Below are positions 1-12,487 of a DNA stretch of 64,000 nucleotides, in pieces. Made by a program: the position numbers and the translations under genes. The DNA comes from Okapia johnstoni (lineage: Eukaryota; Chordata; Mammalia; Artiodactyla; Giraffidae). Every line of letters begins with the position of its first letter. Position 1 is the stretch's first letter. The DNA lies in the NCBI GenBank assembly GCA_024291935.2, contig CM044314.1, forward strand, positions 24,402,001 to 24,466,000, read 5' to 3'. The notes beneath the pieces are model-generated. The model was not told the origin of the DNA, made no database searches, and worked only from the letters and a program-made list of their open reading frames with translations.

Positions 1-1633
<1,633 letters not shown>

Positions 1634-4456
1634 CTAGGAGTGAGTCAAAAACAAAAGTAAAACAAAAACAAGAAATAAACAAATATTTCCAAACCTGCAC
1701 ATATAATTTAATGCACCTGCATATACTACTACCTTACGAAACCTATTTATTACTTCTGAAGATTTACTTCCAAAGCTCACTTTATTTCTGCTCATTCCAT
1801 TTCCCATTTCTAACAAAAGGCAATTTCTCCTAACATGAAAAATCTCTAAAACTGCAGCTTTAAACCATCTTTAGGAGTAAAAATTAATTTTTAAAATAAA
1901 ATCTGACACAGAATTTCAATAATTAAACAATATTAACTATTAGATCCTTCAGGCAATTTGTATTTTTACTGGTAGGAAATGACTGTAACAAACATTTTGC
2001 AGCTTCACAAGCCTTCTATCACCTTCACATACCAACGGATGAACTGAGAACTATTTGGAAACCAGTTTCCACAATTTTCAAAGAGTTTTGCACATCTTAC
2101 TACATTTTCTGTATCCCTGATAAGCCTCTTTAAATGCTCCTTGGAACATGGCAGAAAGACTCTATTAATGCTTAAAGAAATAGCCTGTCTCTTTTCTACC
2201 ATAGTTCCCCAAAAGTATGTAGTGTTTTCCATGTCAACAGGCAAAAAGTTACCTTAATGAAATTATCCATGTCAGGTCTTCTTTTCAACTGCACGTTTCC
2301 AGGATAAAGGCTAAGCTAGCTGACTTATGTTTTATACAACTAAACACACCAAGTGCATGTAGAAGATTCCAGATATCAACCAAACCCCCATCAGTCAGTT
2401 ATGGAGTGCTGTATTCCAATAGGCTGTCATTGGAAAGTCATTTAAAAGAGGTATTTAGAAATGTAAATCCAAACTACTGTAAAGCATTAGACAGAAAGGG
2501 ATGATTCACAGTAGTTCAAAAAATTCTGAGGTGGTGACAGGGAAACTGCTGACAAATGCATATATAAACTTTCAGATCACTGCACAGGTAACTTCAAAAC
2601 TGCACCTATGTTATATGCATGGGTATACAACAAGACTCCTTAAATTCTACATCCAAGGTACACAGAAATTAGAAGCAAAACCAGAAATCTCTCTAAGATT
2701 ACTTTTAAAATTTGCTGATCCCTCCTGAATATAATTCATTTAAGAATAAGGGCCCTACTAAAAAAAACCCTTTTGGTTTTATCAATAATTGGATTATAGC
2801 TGACAAACAAATATCCAAGTCACTAGTTAAACATTCCACCCCACAAAGACATCATCCTAAGAAAAGCTGAAATGTCTAGTGAATTAATAAAAATTATAAA
2901 TGCAGGTTCTTTTCTTCCCTAGGAAAGACATCCAGGAGGACTTCTCTCAAGTGTCACTCATGGTCAGTACTAAGGTATGAGAAGTTACATAATCAAAGGG
3001 CAGTCTTCAGAAAGGCAGCAACAATATATAGTAGAAGTTATTCATTTCTGAAACGCAAACCTTAAATTTTAGTGGCTCTTCTTAGTCACTGATAGCTCAG
3101 TTGGTGAAGAATCCACCTGCAATGCAGGAGACCCCAGTTGGATTTCTGGGTCGGGAAGATCTGCTGGAGAAGGGATAGGCTACCCACTTCGGTATTCTTG
3201 GGCTTCCCTTGTGGCTCAGCAGGTAAAGAATCCACCCGCAATGCGGGAGACCTCAGTTTGATCCTTGGGTTGGGAAGATCGATCCCCTGGAGAAGGGAAA
3301 GGCTACCCACTCCAGTATTCTGGCCTGGAGAATTTCAGGGAGTCGCAAAGAGTGGGACAAGACTGAGTGACTTTCAGTTTCACAGTCACTATGATTAACG
3401 TATGGTTGGACATCTCGTAAGCCATATTCTCTCAACTGTTTTTTTCCCCAAAAAGTCCTGATGGGTCGTGATGCATCTTTCATCATCACCGCTGCCAGTA
3501 AGCGCGATATTAAGTTTTAAGAAAATTATCGAAAGAAAACTGAGATTCACTTTACATGAATGTGAGTTCTATAAGCACAGCGACTTTTACCTGTTCGCTC
3601 ACTGTACTATTTCTAGCATTTACATCTGTGCCGTCCAATACTGTCGTCACTAGCACCATTCAACTATTTAAATACACATCTAAATTAAATGAAAAATTCA
3701 GTCCTTCACCTGTACTAGCCACTTTTCAAGTGCTTAATAGCCAGATGTGTTTAGCGGCTGCTGAACAGCTCAGAGAACAAGCAGAAAGTTCTACTGTACA
3801 GCGCAGGGAAACTCACTAAATGTCGAATGAACATTTTACCAGAGCGACATTTAAATTTTATATTATCTTACTACCTGAAACGGCTGACCTTTCAAAAAAC
3901 ATCCCTTAACTAGTCTTTCTTCAAAGATTTACTAAAGTAGCTGTATCTCTGCAAGACAGAAACTAGGACGTATGCGGAAGAATGACTATTTCATATTCCT
4001 AAATCATCCGGCTCCCTTTCCAACAAATCATTTGGCTACCTCCCAACAAAAACAAACTCCAACTTATTATTTTTTCCCCTATTACCTGCTCCACAGTTGC
4101 AAGGACCTGTCTTCCCTAGGACCTCTCCAGACTGAGATTTTCCATTCTACTTGCATCTCTCTCGTTTTAGCGGCTCTGGCTTTTGACTAGCCTCTCTCCT
4201 GTATCCGGACAGGACCTGGAGAGGGCTCTCCGCTCGCTGGAGAGCAAATCGAGACCCCCAGTTCGACTCCCACCCGCGCCTCCCTGCATTCCGCCGCTGG
4301 GAAATGTGTGCCTTTAGCCCTTCCAGGGAGCGACGCCGAGGGTCCGGGCGTGACTGGACCAGGTCCGCCTAGGACTCAGAACAAAACGTCCACACAAAAC
4401 GTCCCACTTTCCCAGGGTTGGGTGTGGTCGTGAGCCCCAGAAGTCGCCAAGCTCAC
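1634..4456 (-). other. SPTLC1: SPTLC1 intron 1
   Basis: Lies between the exon 1 donor (4456) and exon 2 acceptor (1634). It is AT-rich and contains one ruminant SINE (3091-3383). A 79-codon minus-strand open stretch at 2005-2244 has no acceptable splice acceptor and no recognised similarity, so I do not call it an exon. Confidence 0.85.
3091..3383 (+). mobile_element. tRNA-Glu-derived ruminant SINE, two head units in tandem
   Basis: Begins with a tRNA-like A box (GATAGCTCAGTTGGTGAAG) and a B-box-like segment, then repeats the head from about 3206 (GGGCTTCCCTTGTGGCTCAG) and continues into the Bov-A tail ending GACTGAGTGACTTTCAG. A 7-bp duplication AGTCACT (3084-3090 and 3384-3390) flanks it, which supports insertion as one unit. 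It sits in SPTLC1 intron 1 in antisense orientation to the gene. Confidence 0.88.
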
Positions 4457-4513
4457 CTCGTAGAGAGCCTGTACCATCTCCACCAGTACCCACTGCTCCG
4501 CGACGGTCGCCAT
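4457..4513 (-). CDS. SPTLC1: SPTLC1 coding exon 1
   Basis: Reading the minus strand from the ATG at 4513-4511 gives MATVAEQWVLVEMVQALYE (19 codons), followed by a GTGAGC donor at 4456-4451. This matches the N-terminus of serine palmitoyltransferase long-chain base subunit 1 as I know it, with a small difference from human at residues 4-5. SPTLC1 is the non-catalytic partner of SPTLC2/3 in the ER membrane complex that condenses serine with palmitoyl-CoA, the first step of sphingolipid synthesis. The exon ends on a complete codon and joins exon 2 in phase 0. It lies in a GC-rich, CpG-rich stretch typical of a housekeeping promoter. The 5' untranslated part extends toward about 4600, but the start site cannot be fixed from sequence. 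Identity is secure because both exons match consecutively with correct splice sites. Confidence 0.96.
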
Positions 4514-4558
4514 AGTTAGCGGCCGGGTCTTCCTTCCGGAAGGCAGATCGCAGGCTCT

Positions 4559-4564
4559 TCACAT
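4559..4564 (-). promoter_or_regulatory. Possible start-stop uORF (ATG TGA) in the SPTLC1 leader
   Basis: On the minus strand the hexamer ATGTGA lies about 46 nt upstream of the SPTLC1 start codon. It forms an ATG followed at once by a TGA. If transcription starts upstream of 4564, ribosomes would meet this minimal uORF first. Whether it lies in the mRNA depends on the start site, which I cannot see. Confidence 0.35.
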
Positions 4565-4736
4565 ACTGCGAGGCGCGGCCCAGTGACGTCTAGGTGCCTG
4601 GGAGGCGGGGCTTCCGGGAGTGGGCCCCGCCTTCTCGCGCCTGCGTTTTGGATGGCTGGCGGCTGCGTCGTCTGCGGGAGGATTAGCGTGGTGTGGTGAA
4701 TGTTGACTTTAGGATCTCGCTAGGGTGTGGGGAGTG

Positions 4737-5240
4737 GTGAGAATCGGCAGGGTGGTCCCCGCAGCATGTGTTCACAGCCAGGCCATTAACTGCTGGACCC
4801 CGTGCTGGGCTCTTGGGATGGAGGGTTTGTAATAAATGACCCTCACGCTTGGCAGGCAGATGGGTTCAGGGAGTTATTAATGCAATCTCAAACATATACT
4901 TTACTTGTAAATTATGTAAGTAATGAAAGAATGCATTATAATTAAGAAAAAATAGACAACTCTTATTATAGCACTTACCGTGTAAGGCTTTGTACGTATT
5001 AAGCCGTATAGCGGTTAGCTGTGGAACCTTCAAGAGCCTAGGTATCCAAACGTGATGTGCACATGCTTTGGTTGAATTTCTTAAATATAACTGGGAGCAT
5101 AGGGATAATACTGTTGCACAATTGTCTTCTATTCTTTTTTCTTTGGGGAGCTATAAATTTTGTATTTATAATCAATGAAGAAGCCTATTTATTGTAATTT
5201 GTTGTATTTCTCATCACATTTTATTTAAACATTTTTCCTT
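4737..5240. other. Intergenic stretch without a recognised gene
   Basis: AT-rich DNA just beyond the SPTLC1 promoter. No coding exon or clear repeat is evident. A 20-bp SINE head scrap (GGCTTCCCTGGTGGCTCAC) lies just after it near 5247-5265. Confidence 0.5.
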
Positions 5241-5464
5241 TGGGGGGCTTCCCTGGTGGCTCACTTCCCCCCAACACACACTTTTTCACCTATTACAAAC
5301 AATGCTCAGTAACCATGGATGTGTGTATGTCTTTCTGTGCATGTTGGGGTATTTGCAACAAGTTTCCTCAAAGTCAGATTTTACTCAGTGTGCATGTTAA
5401 TGTCAGTAAACACTGCCATACTGCTCTCCAGAAGGGCTCAATCAATTTTAAACATTTGAAAATG

Positions 5465-5632
5465 TTGTTGTTCTGTTGTTAGTGGCTAAGTCCTGTCTTT
5501 TGAAACTCCATGGTCTGTAGCCCGCCAGGCTCCTCTGTCCATGGGATTTCCCAGTCAAGAATAGTGAAGTGGGTTGCCATTTCCTTCTGCAGAGGATCTT
5601 CGTGACCCCAGGGATTGGATGTCACCTGAAGT
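5465..5632 (-). mobile_element. Bov-A SINE fragment
   Basis: Reverse-complement Bov-A text: a poly(GTT) tail, then TAGTGGCTAAGTCCTG, CTCCATGG, CTGTAGCCCGCCAGGCTCCT and TGGGTTGCCATTTCCTTCT. The tRNA head is missing or heavily diverged. Confidence 0.8.
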
Positions 5633-6361
5633 TTTCAAAGGTGATCTAAATACAATCTGGGGGGACAAATGAATTAGATGAAAGTAAGTAAGGTAAAACT
5701 TAAAAATATCTTCCAAAATCATTTGGTAACTTAAAACTGTACAGCTTTTCTGTAAATAAAATTAAATGATGAAAATTCATCAAAAGTCTAGATCATGTCC
5801 AAATATGATAAAATACTTAATTGCTAAAGTCTCTCACTTATTTTTGTCTTTTATTATAGCAAAACTAAATATGTTTAGATTTATTAAAAACATGTCATGT
5901 ACCAGATTAAAAAAATTATGTTATGAGGAAATGTATGTTTCTGGAAATTATGAAATGTATTCCCAAGGTTGCCAACCAAAAAATATTTGTATAACAAGCA
6001 GTTCACAATCACTTACTGCTGTTTTCTTAGAAATTGAAGTTTCTAAGGGTTAGGAATTCTAATTAATATGCAATTAAAATTAGTAAGGAAAACGTCTTCC
6101 TATGTATGGAAAAAATGTACAGGGAATAGAAATGCATTTTGCTAAGGGGAACACAGTAATTGTGTCCTAAAAAGAAGTTTTTTAAAAAAAAAAAAAAGGA
6201 AGGGAAAGCATAGGACAATATTTGAATATATAAAAGAAAGAAGTTATATAGAGGCTTATGGAAAAGAAACCCTGAGAAAAGTTTTGTGTGTGCTTAGGAC
6301 TGGCTAAGGTTAAAGTAAATTTAATTGAATGAATGAATTTTAATATTAAAACTAAGCTATT

Positions 6362-6492
6362 GCTGGGAATTCCCTGGCAGTTCAGGGGTTAAGACTCTGT
6401 GTTTCCACTGCAGAGTGCATGGGTTTGATCCCTGGTCAGGAGCTAAGATCCCACAGGCCACTCAGTGTGGCAAAAACCACCAAGCTGCTGCA
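6362..6492 (+). mobile_element. CHR-type tRNA-Glu SINE
   Basis: Starts GGGAATTCCCTGGCAGTTCAG, then GGTTAAGACTCTGTG, CACTGCAGAGTGCATGGG and TTTGATCCCTGGTCAGG, the head of the cetartiodactyl CHR family. It lacks the Bov-A tail, so it is an older type than the Bov-tA copies. Confidence 0.75.
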
Positions 6493-6675
6493 AAACTAGA
6501 ATTTTATTTTCTCTGTCTGTTAAGAGGACAAAGTTTTCTTTCAATATCGATCTGTTTGATAGCAGACTATAGAATTTATTTACCTCTTAAGTAGTTTATT
6601 GTAAGTTTCTGTATTTGCCTTTGAAATATTTTGTTGTCACTTTCGTTAAGTGAATAAATATTCATTTATAGTGAA

Positions 6676-6952
6676 CTATGCGGAGAAGGCAATGGCAACC
6701 CACTCAAGTACTCTTGCCTGGAAAATCCCATGGACAGAGGAGCCTGATGGGCTGCAGTCCATGGGGTCACTAAGAGTCGGACACGACTGAGTGGCTTCAC
6801 TTTCACTTTTCACTTTCATGCATTGAAGAAGGAAATGGCAACCCACTCCAGTGTTCTTGCCTGGAGAATCCCAGGGACGGGGGTGCCTGGTGGGCGGCCG
6901 TCTATGGGGTCGCACAGAGTCGGACACGACTGAAGCGACTTAGCAGCAGCAG
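6676..6952 (+). mobile_element. Bov-A2 SINE (dimer of Bov-A units)
   Basis: Two Bov-A units in tandem: GGAGAAGGCAATGGCAACCC ... GTCGGACACGACTGAGTGGC, then the linker CTTTCACTTTTCACTTTCATG, then GAAGGAAATGGCAACCC ... GACTGAAGCGACTTAGCAGC with an AGC-rich tail. This arrangement defines Bov-A2, which is specific to ruminants. The flanks (AGTGAACTATG and AGTGACGTATG) may be a diverged target-site duplication. Confidence 0.92.
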
Positions 6953-7109
6953 AGGCAGCAGTGACGTATGATCCTATTTGAATGAGTGTTTTAAAACTTT
7001 TTGATATCTTTGACAAATTTCCCCGAATCAAATCCTGAATAAAGTCTTTTTGACCTCAAGTTAACGTTGAGACTTTTCAGAAGGCCCCTGGAAAAATCTC
7101 AAAAGAGTG

Positions 7110-8265
7110 ATATTAAACTTATTAGATTGCAGAGTTCCCAAGAACAGCAATGAGAGATAAGAAAGGCTTCCTATGTGATAAATGCAAAGAAATAGAGAAA
7201 AACAATAGAATGGGAAAGGCTAGAGATCTCTTCAAGAAAATTAGAGATACCAAGGGAACATTTCATGCAAAGATGGGCACAATAAGGGACAGAAATGGTA
7301 TGGACCTAACAGAAGCAGAAGAGATTAAGAAGAGATAACAAGAATACACAGAAGAACAATACAAAAGAGGTCTTAATGACCCAGATAACCATGATAGTAT
7401 GATCAGTCACCTAGAACCAGACAAGTAACTTCTATGCAGAATGTATCATGCAAAATGCTGGGCTGGATGAAGCACAAGCTGGAATCAAGATTGCCAGGAG
7501 AAATATCAATAACCTCAGATATGCAGATGACACCACCCTTATGGCAGAAAGTGAAGAAGAACTAAACAGCCTCTTGAAGAAGGTGAAAGAGAGTGAAAAA
7601 ACTGGCTTAAAACTCAACATTCAAAAAACTAAGATCATGGCATCCAGTCCCATCACTTCATGGCAAACAGATGGGGCAACAATGGAAACAGTGAGAGACT
7701 TTATTTTGGGGGGCTCCAGAATCACTGCAGATGGTGACTACAGCCATGAAATTAAAAGATGTTTGCTCCTTGGAAGAAAAGTTATGACCAACCTAGACAG
7801 CATATTAAAAAGCAGAGACATTACTTTACCAACAAAGGTCTGTATAGTCAAAGCCATGGTTTTTCCAGTAGTTATGTATGGATGTGAGAGTTGGACTATA
7901 AAGAAGGCTGAGCATTGAAGAATTGATGCTTTTGAACTGTGGTGTTGCAGAAGACTCTTGAGAGTCCCTTAGACTGCAAGGAGATCAAACCACTCAATCC
8001 TAAAGGAAATCAGTCCTGAATATTCATTGGAGGGACTGATGCTGACTTTGAAGAGTCGACTCATTGGAAAAGACCCTGATACCTGGAAAAATTGAAGGCA
8101 GGAGGAGAAGGGAACAAAAGAGGACAAGATAGTTGGATGGCATCATGAACACAACGGACATGAGTTTGAGCAAACTCTGAGAGATGGTGAAGGACAGGGA
8201 AGCCTGGCATGCTATAGTACATGGAGTTGCAGAGTCGGACACGACTGAGCAACTGAACGACAATA
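7110..8265 (+). mobile_element. BovB (RTE) LINE fragment with internal deletion
   Basis: The 5' part (about 7125-7424) covers the linker between the endonuclease and reverse transcriptase regions. It jumps at about 7424-7437 to the sequence just before the catalytic motif, so the first half of the reverse transcriptase is missing. The open stretch at 7448-7918 encodes NNLRYADDTTLMAESEEELN, which carries the YADD catalytic box of reverse transcriptase, and continues to [13 protein letters not shown]. Stops and indels follow. The 3' end has the usual GACACGACTGAGCAACTGAA. BovB moves by target-primed reverse transcription; this copy is dead. Confidence 0.93.
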
Positions 8266-8749
8266 ACAACAGGTTTATTTGGTATGTTTAATTACATTGG
8301 AAGCACTGTCAGATGAATAATGATAAGCTTTACATTGTATTGTATGAAGGTTACTAATATAGATGTTGTAGAAATTATATTAAATCCTTAAAACTCAGAT
8401 ATGTCCTGGTATAATGTTATCAATCACAATTCTAGTAATTATTTTAAAAGGCAAAAGTTTTATTTTGAAGAAAAACGTGAATAAGAATCTAGTTATGATT
8501 TTAAAATATTGTCTGTCACAGAAATAACCAAATTTTCTTGTCATTTGAATTATAAGATATTTAACCATGCCATTTTAAGTATTTTGTCATTTATAGGCAG
8601 TTACTGTTTTACTCTGATGCTGTCACAAAAATGCTTCATCTTCAAGATTTACAGAAAGGATTTTTCTGAGAAATGCAGATTTCCCGATAACTTTCAAATC
8701 ATACACTTAATTGGGTAAGGAATTAACAAATAAAAATCCCCTACAGTAG

Positions 8750-8953
8750 GACTTCCCTGGTGGCTCAGGTGGTAAAGAATCTCCCTGCAATGCAGGAGAC
8801 CCAGGTTTGATCTGTGTGTGGGGAGGATATCCTGGAGAAGGAAATGGCTACCCACTCCAGTATTCTTGCCTGAAAAACTCTATAGACAGAGGAGCCTGGT
8901 GGGCTATTGTCCATGGAGTGGCAAAGAGTTGGACATGGTTGAGTACCACACGA
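8750..8953 (+). mobile_element. Bov-tA SINE
   Basis: Full-style copy: tRNA head (CTTCCCTGGTGGCTCAGGTG, GTAAAGAATCTCCCTGCAAT) joined to the Bov-A tail (CCCACTCCAGTATTCTTGCC, GGAGCCTGGTGGGCTA, GAGTTGGACATGGTTGAG). Confidence 0.9.
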
Positions 8954-8959
8954 GTAAGT

Positions 8960-9585
8960 ATCCTGTTAGCAGAGTTCCCAGCAACCTTACCAGCTGACTA
9001 AAGCAGGCACAAGAATCTTAGGATATTTGGGGGACCTCAAGAAGAGAAGAAGTCACCCAAATATATAGGTATTACAGGCAAATCTGATGGCAAGTCCATG
9101 GTGTGGCTTCATGACTTTGTGGCCTCCATGGGCAAATAAAAATTTAACTTGGAATTCCTTGTGAAAAGTTCCAGCAAAGCAAATTTAAAAAAGCCTTTAT
9201 GGTCAATCATCATTTTTTCTGGACATATGTAAGTAATCAGGCCAGGTTTAATGAAACTAAGCTTGTTTTACAAACTAGTCTTTATTCAGCTATCTTTGTT
9301 AGAAATGAAGGTGATATTAGAGAAAAATGTTTTTCAGTAGAACTTTAATACACAGTTATAGATGTTAGATTCTAGTTCTGTTAGTTATCTTCAAGGTTTT
9401 GCTTTTCCACTTGTTAGCTGAACTGGATCCTGAATTCTCCTAGTTTCCTCAAAAGTTTTACTATAACGTTCAAACTAAGGTTTTCAGTGTTTCTCCCACT
9501 TTTGACTTGGAATCACTGAGAACTAAAACTTCCCTTTTCCTGAATCTCTATGAACTGAAAATGAATAACTAGATATAAATTTAAG
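8960..9585. other. Unassigned AT-rich stretch
   Basis: I see no exon with acceptable splice sites and no repeat I can name with confidence. Confidence 0.4.
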
Positions 9586-9589
9586 AGAG

Positions 9590-10557
9590 ATGACCACAGT
9601 AGCCCATGTTTAGACAACCTTTGTGCTTATTGCTATGTAAGCCAACAGAAAATTTACCTAAACACCCAAAGACATCCTCAGAGACATTCCAAACTGTGAA
9701 AGATGCTTCAGACCCGACACAGAAATCTGGACTGACAGCACTCAGGACTCAAGACAGTGGGTTTACAATGTGCTTCAATCATTAAGCATTGTTTTTCTTT
9801 CATCTCCATAGAAATGCCTCTTAAATACCTGACTGCCCGTACCCTATAGGCCTAACTTTGAGAGCCCGCCTGCATCATCACTTCCTGAAATAAGTAACTA
9901 AACTGATTTGTTATCAGGACTAAGAGACTGGTTCAAAGAGATATAAAACAATCTATCAATTTAACTTCTGGACCATGAAACTTAAGAGAAGTTTCAAAAG
10001 TGGGACTGCAATGGAGCAAAATTTGCCCCCTCCAAAATGTCTTTGGCATGCAGATTATTTTGAGCTGAAAAAAGTCAAAGCCCAAAAGACTCAGAAAGAA
10101 CCTTTGACCTTCCTCCTAACTGCTCAAAGAATGTAGATAGAAGAGCTGTTTCAGGTAGGGGGCTATCACCATAGATAACTATCGTATGAACTGGGCATGT
10201 AGACAGGAACCTAGCAAAGTACTTGTTAGAATTCCTCTCTGTCCCCCTCTGCATGACCCAGCAGACATTTGTTTATCAAACATTTGCTTTTCCACAGTCA
10301 TGTAAATTGCTTTCCTCCTCTTTGAAGTCCCAAACCACTACCCACAACATCCTATTTTGTCTCTAGCTAAAGATGATATGTAGGGTAAGGGTTTCTGCCA
10401 TTTTGCTGAGTTACCCAGTTTTCCTGGGTCTCTGCAATGAACACATTGTTATTAAATTTTTGCGTGATTTTCTCCTGTTAATCTGTTTCATGTCAATTTA
10501 ATTCTTAGACTAGCCAGAGAATCTACAAGGTTGAAGGAAAAATTTCTTCCTCGACAG
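9590..10557 (+). mobile_element. ERV1-like LTR, probable
   Basis: The last part reads TGTCAATTTAATTCTTAGAC, then TAGCCAGAGAA, and ends AAATTTCTTCCTCGACA, which resembles the 3' ends of old ERV1 LTRs of the MER34/39 sort. A polyadenylation-like ATTAAA lies upstream near 10450. The 5' boundary is uncertain. No retroviral gene accompanies it. Confidence 0.45.
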
Positions 10558-10890
10558 AGTGAACCTGCAAAACCCTAAGCACCCCAACCTTGGACCCTAA
10601 CAAAGGCAGACCCGCAGATACTCTCCAAGTTCTCTCTCTCCACCTTTCCCACCCCATGACAGTGTGGCCCTGGAGGATGCTGTGGACTCTCCAAAACCTG
10701 TGAGTAATAAATCTTGTTCTTTAAAGTTCTCTGTTGGTTTCTGCTGAAGTGCATACTGCAATGATAATAAGATTCACAAGGGCCACACGGGGGACATTGG
10801 CTCAAGTCAGGGAAATGCCTGTGGAGGCTGCCACAGTAATACAGGCCCTGGGCAAATGTCTCAGGCATTGCTAACCAACAGTATCACTAT
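10558..10890 (+). other. LTR-like or unassigned segment with AATAAA
   Basis: More GC-rich than its flanks, with GTGAGTAATAAATCTTGTTC near 10700-10720 that resembles an LTR polyadenylation region. I cannot name the family. A minus-strand open stretch of 97 codons (10575-10868) has no recognised similarity. Confidence 0.3.
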
Positions 10891-11074
10891 CAGTAGGCTG
10901 AGACTAACACAACATACACATACAAGTATTGTTTTTAGTAATGTTAAACATTTTTTGTTTATTTCGCTGGATACCAGGTGGTTTATTTCAGGCTGAAGCA
11001 TCATGTATTCAGTTCTGGAACAATTTTTTTTGACTATTTCTGTTTCATTTATGTGATTTAAAAAAAAATGTATT

Positions 11075-11340
11075 TATTTATGGGAGAAATTATTTGCAAA
11101 CTACATAACTGGTAAGAAATTAACATTCAGAATAAAGAACCTCTACAACTGAACAACAACAAAAAACAAGCTATTAAGTCAAAACATGGACAAGAGATTT
11201 GAGCTGACATTTCACCAAAGAAGATATACAAATAGTCACTTAGCACATGAAAGAATTCTTAACGGTGTTGAATTACACACTTAAAAGTGGTTAAAATTGT
11301 AAAATTGGTTATGTGTGCATGTTGTACTACAATGAAGAAC
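11075..11340 (+). mobile_element. Old L1 fragment
   Basis: Text such as CAAACTACATAACTGGTAAG, CATGGACAAGAGATTTGAGC and TTTCACCAAAGAAGATATAC is a diverged L1 ORF2 3' region. It is followed by a scrap of L1 3'-UTR-like text (TTACACACTTAAAAGTGG). Confidence 0.65.
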
Positions 11341-11576
11341 TGCTTTTTCTTTATATGTATATATTTATATTTTATATAAATTAACTTTTTCTTCAAATTT
11401 CCAATTTTTGTTCTTTTAAGTTTCATTTTGGTAAACTTCCTGGTGTCAACTTTCTAATCCACTTAATTTATTTTTAGTTGTTCTCATTCAGCCCATCTGA
11501 TCATTGATTTAAAATCTAATTTCAGTGATCCTTTTTAATTTCTAGAAATGCCAATTGTTTAAAATTCTAGATGTGG

Positions 11577-11946
11577 AATTCATTCATTCATCAACATCTA
11601 TTTGTTGAGCACTTACTTCCTAAGGCACTGGAGCATAGAAATGCACAAAATACTCACATCCCTGCCCTCCTGGAGCTTACACTCTAACTAGTAGGCAGAT
11701 AATAAACCAATAACATGGCTTAGTGTTATGACATGCTATGAAGAAAAGGAAAGTATGTACAGAGATAAAGAATTATCGAGAGTGCACAGGGAAGGCTCTC
11801 TGAAGAGATATTGTTTGGATAGAACTCTTAATAAAGAAATGAAATTTATGAATCTTTGGTGAAAGAGTGATCTAGGTGAAGGAAAGACCAAGTGATGAGA
11901 AAATGTTTTGGGAATTCAAGCAACACCAAAGATGTGAGGTAATTGT
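11577..11946 (+). mobile_element. L2-like ancient LINE fragment, 5' part
   Basis: Contains CATTCATTCATCAACATCTA, TTTGTTGAGCACTTAC and CCCTGCCCTCCTGGAGCTTA, as in old mammalian L2 3' regions. Matching ancient sequence appears to resume after the BovB insertion, from about 12488 to 12850. Confidence 0.5.
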
Positions 11947-11955
11947 AAGGTAAGG

Positions 11956-12478
11956 ATCAGTTCAGTTAGTTCAGTTGCTCAGTCATGTCCGACTCTTTGC
12001 AACCCCATGGACTGCAATACGCCAGGCTTCCCTGTCCATCACCAACTCTCAGAGCCTACTCAAACTCATGTCCACTGCATCAGTGATGCCATCCAACCAT
12101 CTCATCCTCTGTAGTCCCCTTCTCCTCCCACCTGCAGTCTTTCCCAGCATCAGGGTCTTTTCCAAAGAGTCGGTTCTTCGCATCAGGTGGCCAAAGTATT
12201 GGAGTTTCAGCTTCAGCATCAGTCCTTCCAATGACTATTCAGGACTGATTTCCTTTAGGATTGACTGGTTTGATCTCCTTGCAGTCCAAGGGACTCTCAA
12301 GAGTCTTCTCCAACACCACAGTTCAAAAGCATCAATTCTTCATCTCTCAGCTTTCTTTATGGTCAACTCTCACATCCATACATGACCACCATGGCAGAAA
12401 GCAAAGGAGAATTAAAGAGCTTCTTGATCAAAGTGAAAGAGGAGAGTGAAAAAGTTGTCCTAAAACTCAGCATTCAGA
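11956..12478 (-). mobile_element. BovB 3' end with inverted 5' segment (twin priming)
   Basis: 11956-12386 is the BovB 3' end in minus orientation, from the TCAGTTCAGT tail to the sequence encoding the MYGCES motif. At about 12387 the strand flips: 12390-12478 is BovB in plus orientation from ATGGCAGAAAGCAAAGGAG to CAGCATTCAGAAA. In the consensus that block lies upstream, with roughly 230 bp missing between the two. A 9-bp duplication AAGGTAAGG (11947-11955 and 12479-12487) brackets the whole unit, so it arose in a single insertion. Confidence 0.85.
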
Positions 12479-12487
12479 AAGGTAAGG

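Larger units (their letters stand above)
4200..4740. promoter_or_regulatory. CpG-rich promoter of SPTLC1, possibly bidirectional
   Basis: This is the most GC- and CpG-rich stretch of the window and brackets SPTLC1 exon 1. It has no clear TATA box. Visible sites include a perfect 12-bp palindrome CCTTCCGGAAGG (4532-4543, two back-to-back ETS cores), a CRE-like TGACGTC (4584-4590), GC-box sequence GGGAGGCGGGGC near 4600-4611 and another GGGCCCCGCC near 4623. Such promoters usually fire from several start sites. On the plus strand a GTGAGA donor at 4737 follows the GC-rich segment, so a divergent noncoding transcript is possible but unproven. Confidence 0.8.

Noticed and set aside
2005..2244. 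79-codon minus-strand open stretch in SPTLC1 intron 1, possible alternative exon
   Set aside because: There is no AG acceptor in a suitable place before it, no ATG at its start, and no recognised similarity.
3091..3383. tRNA-like A and B boxes, here and in many other places
   Set aside because: They are the heads of tRNA-Glu-derived SINEs. None has a full cloverleaf in a non-repeat setting, so no tRNA gene is called.
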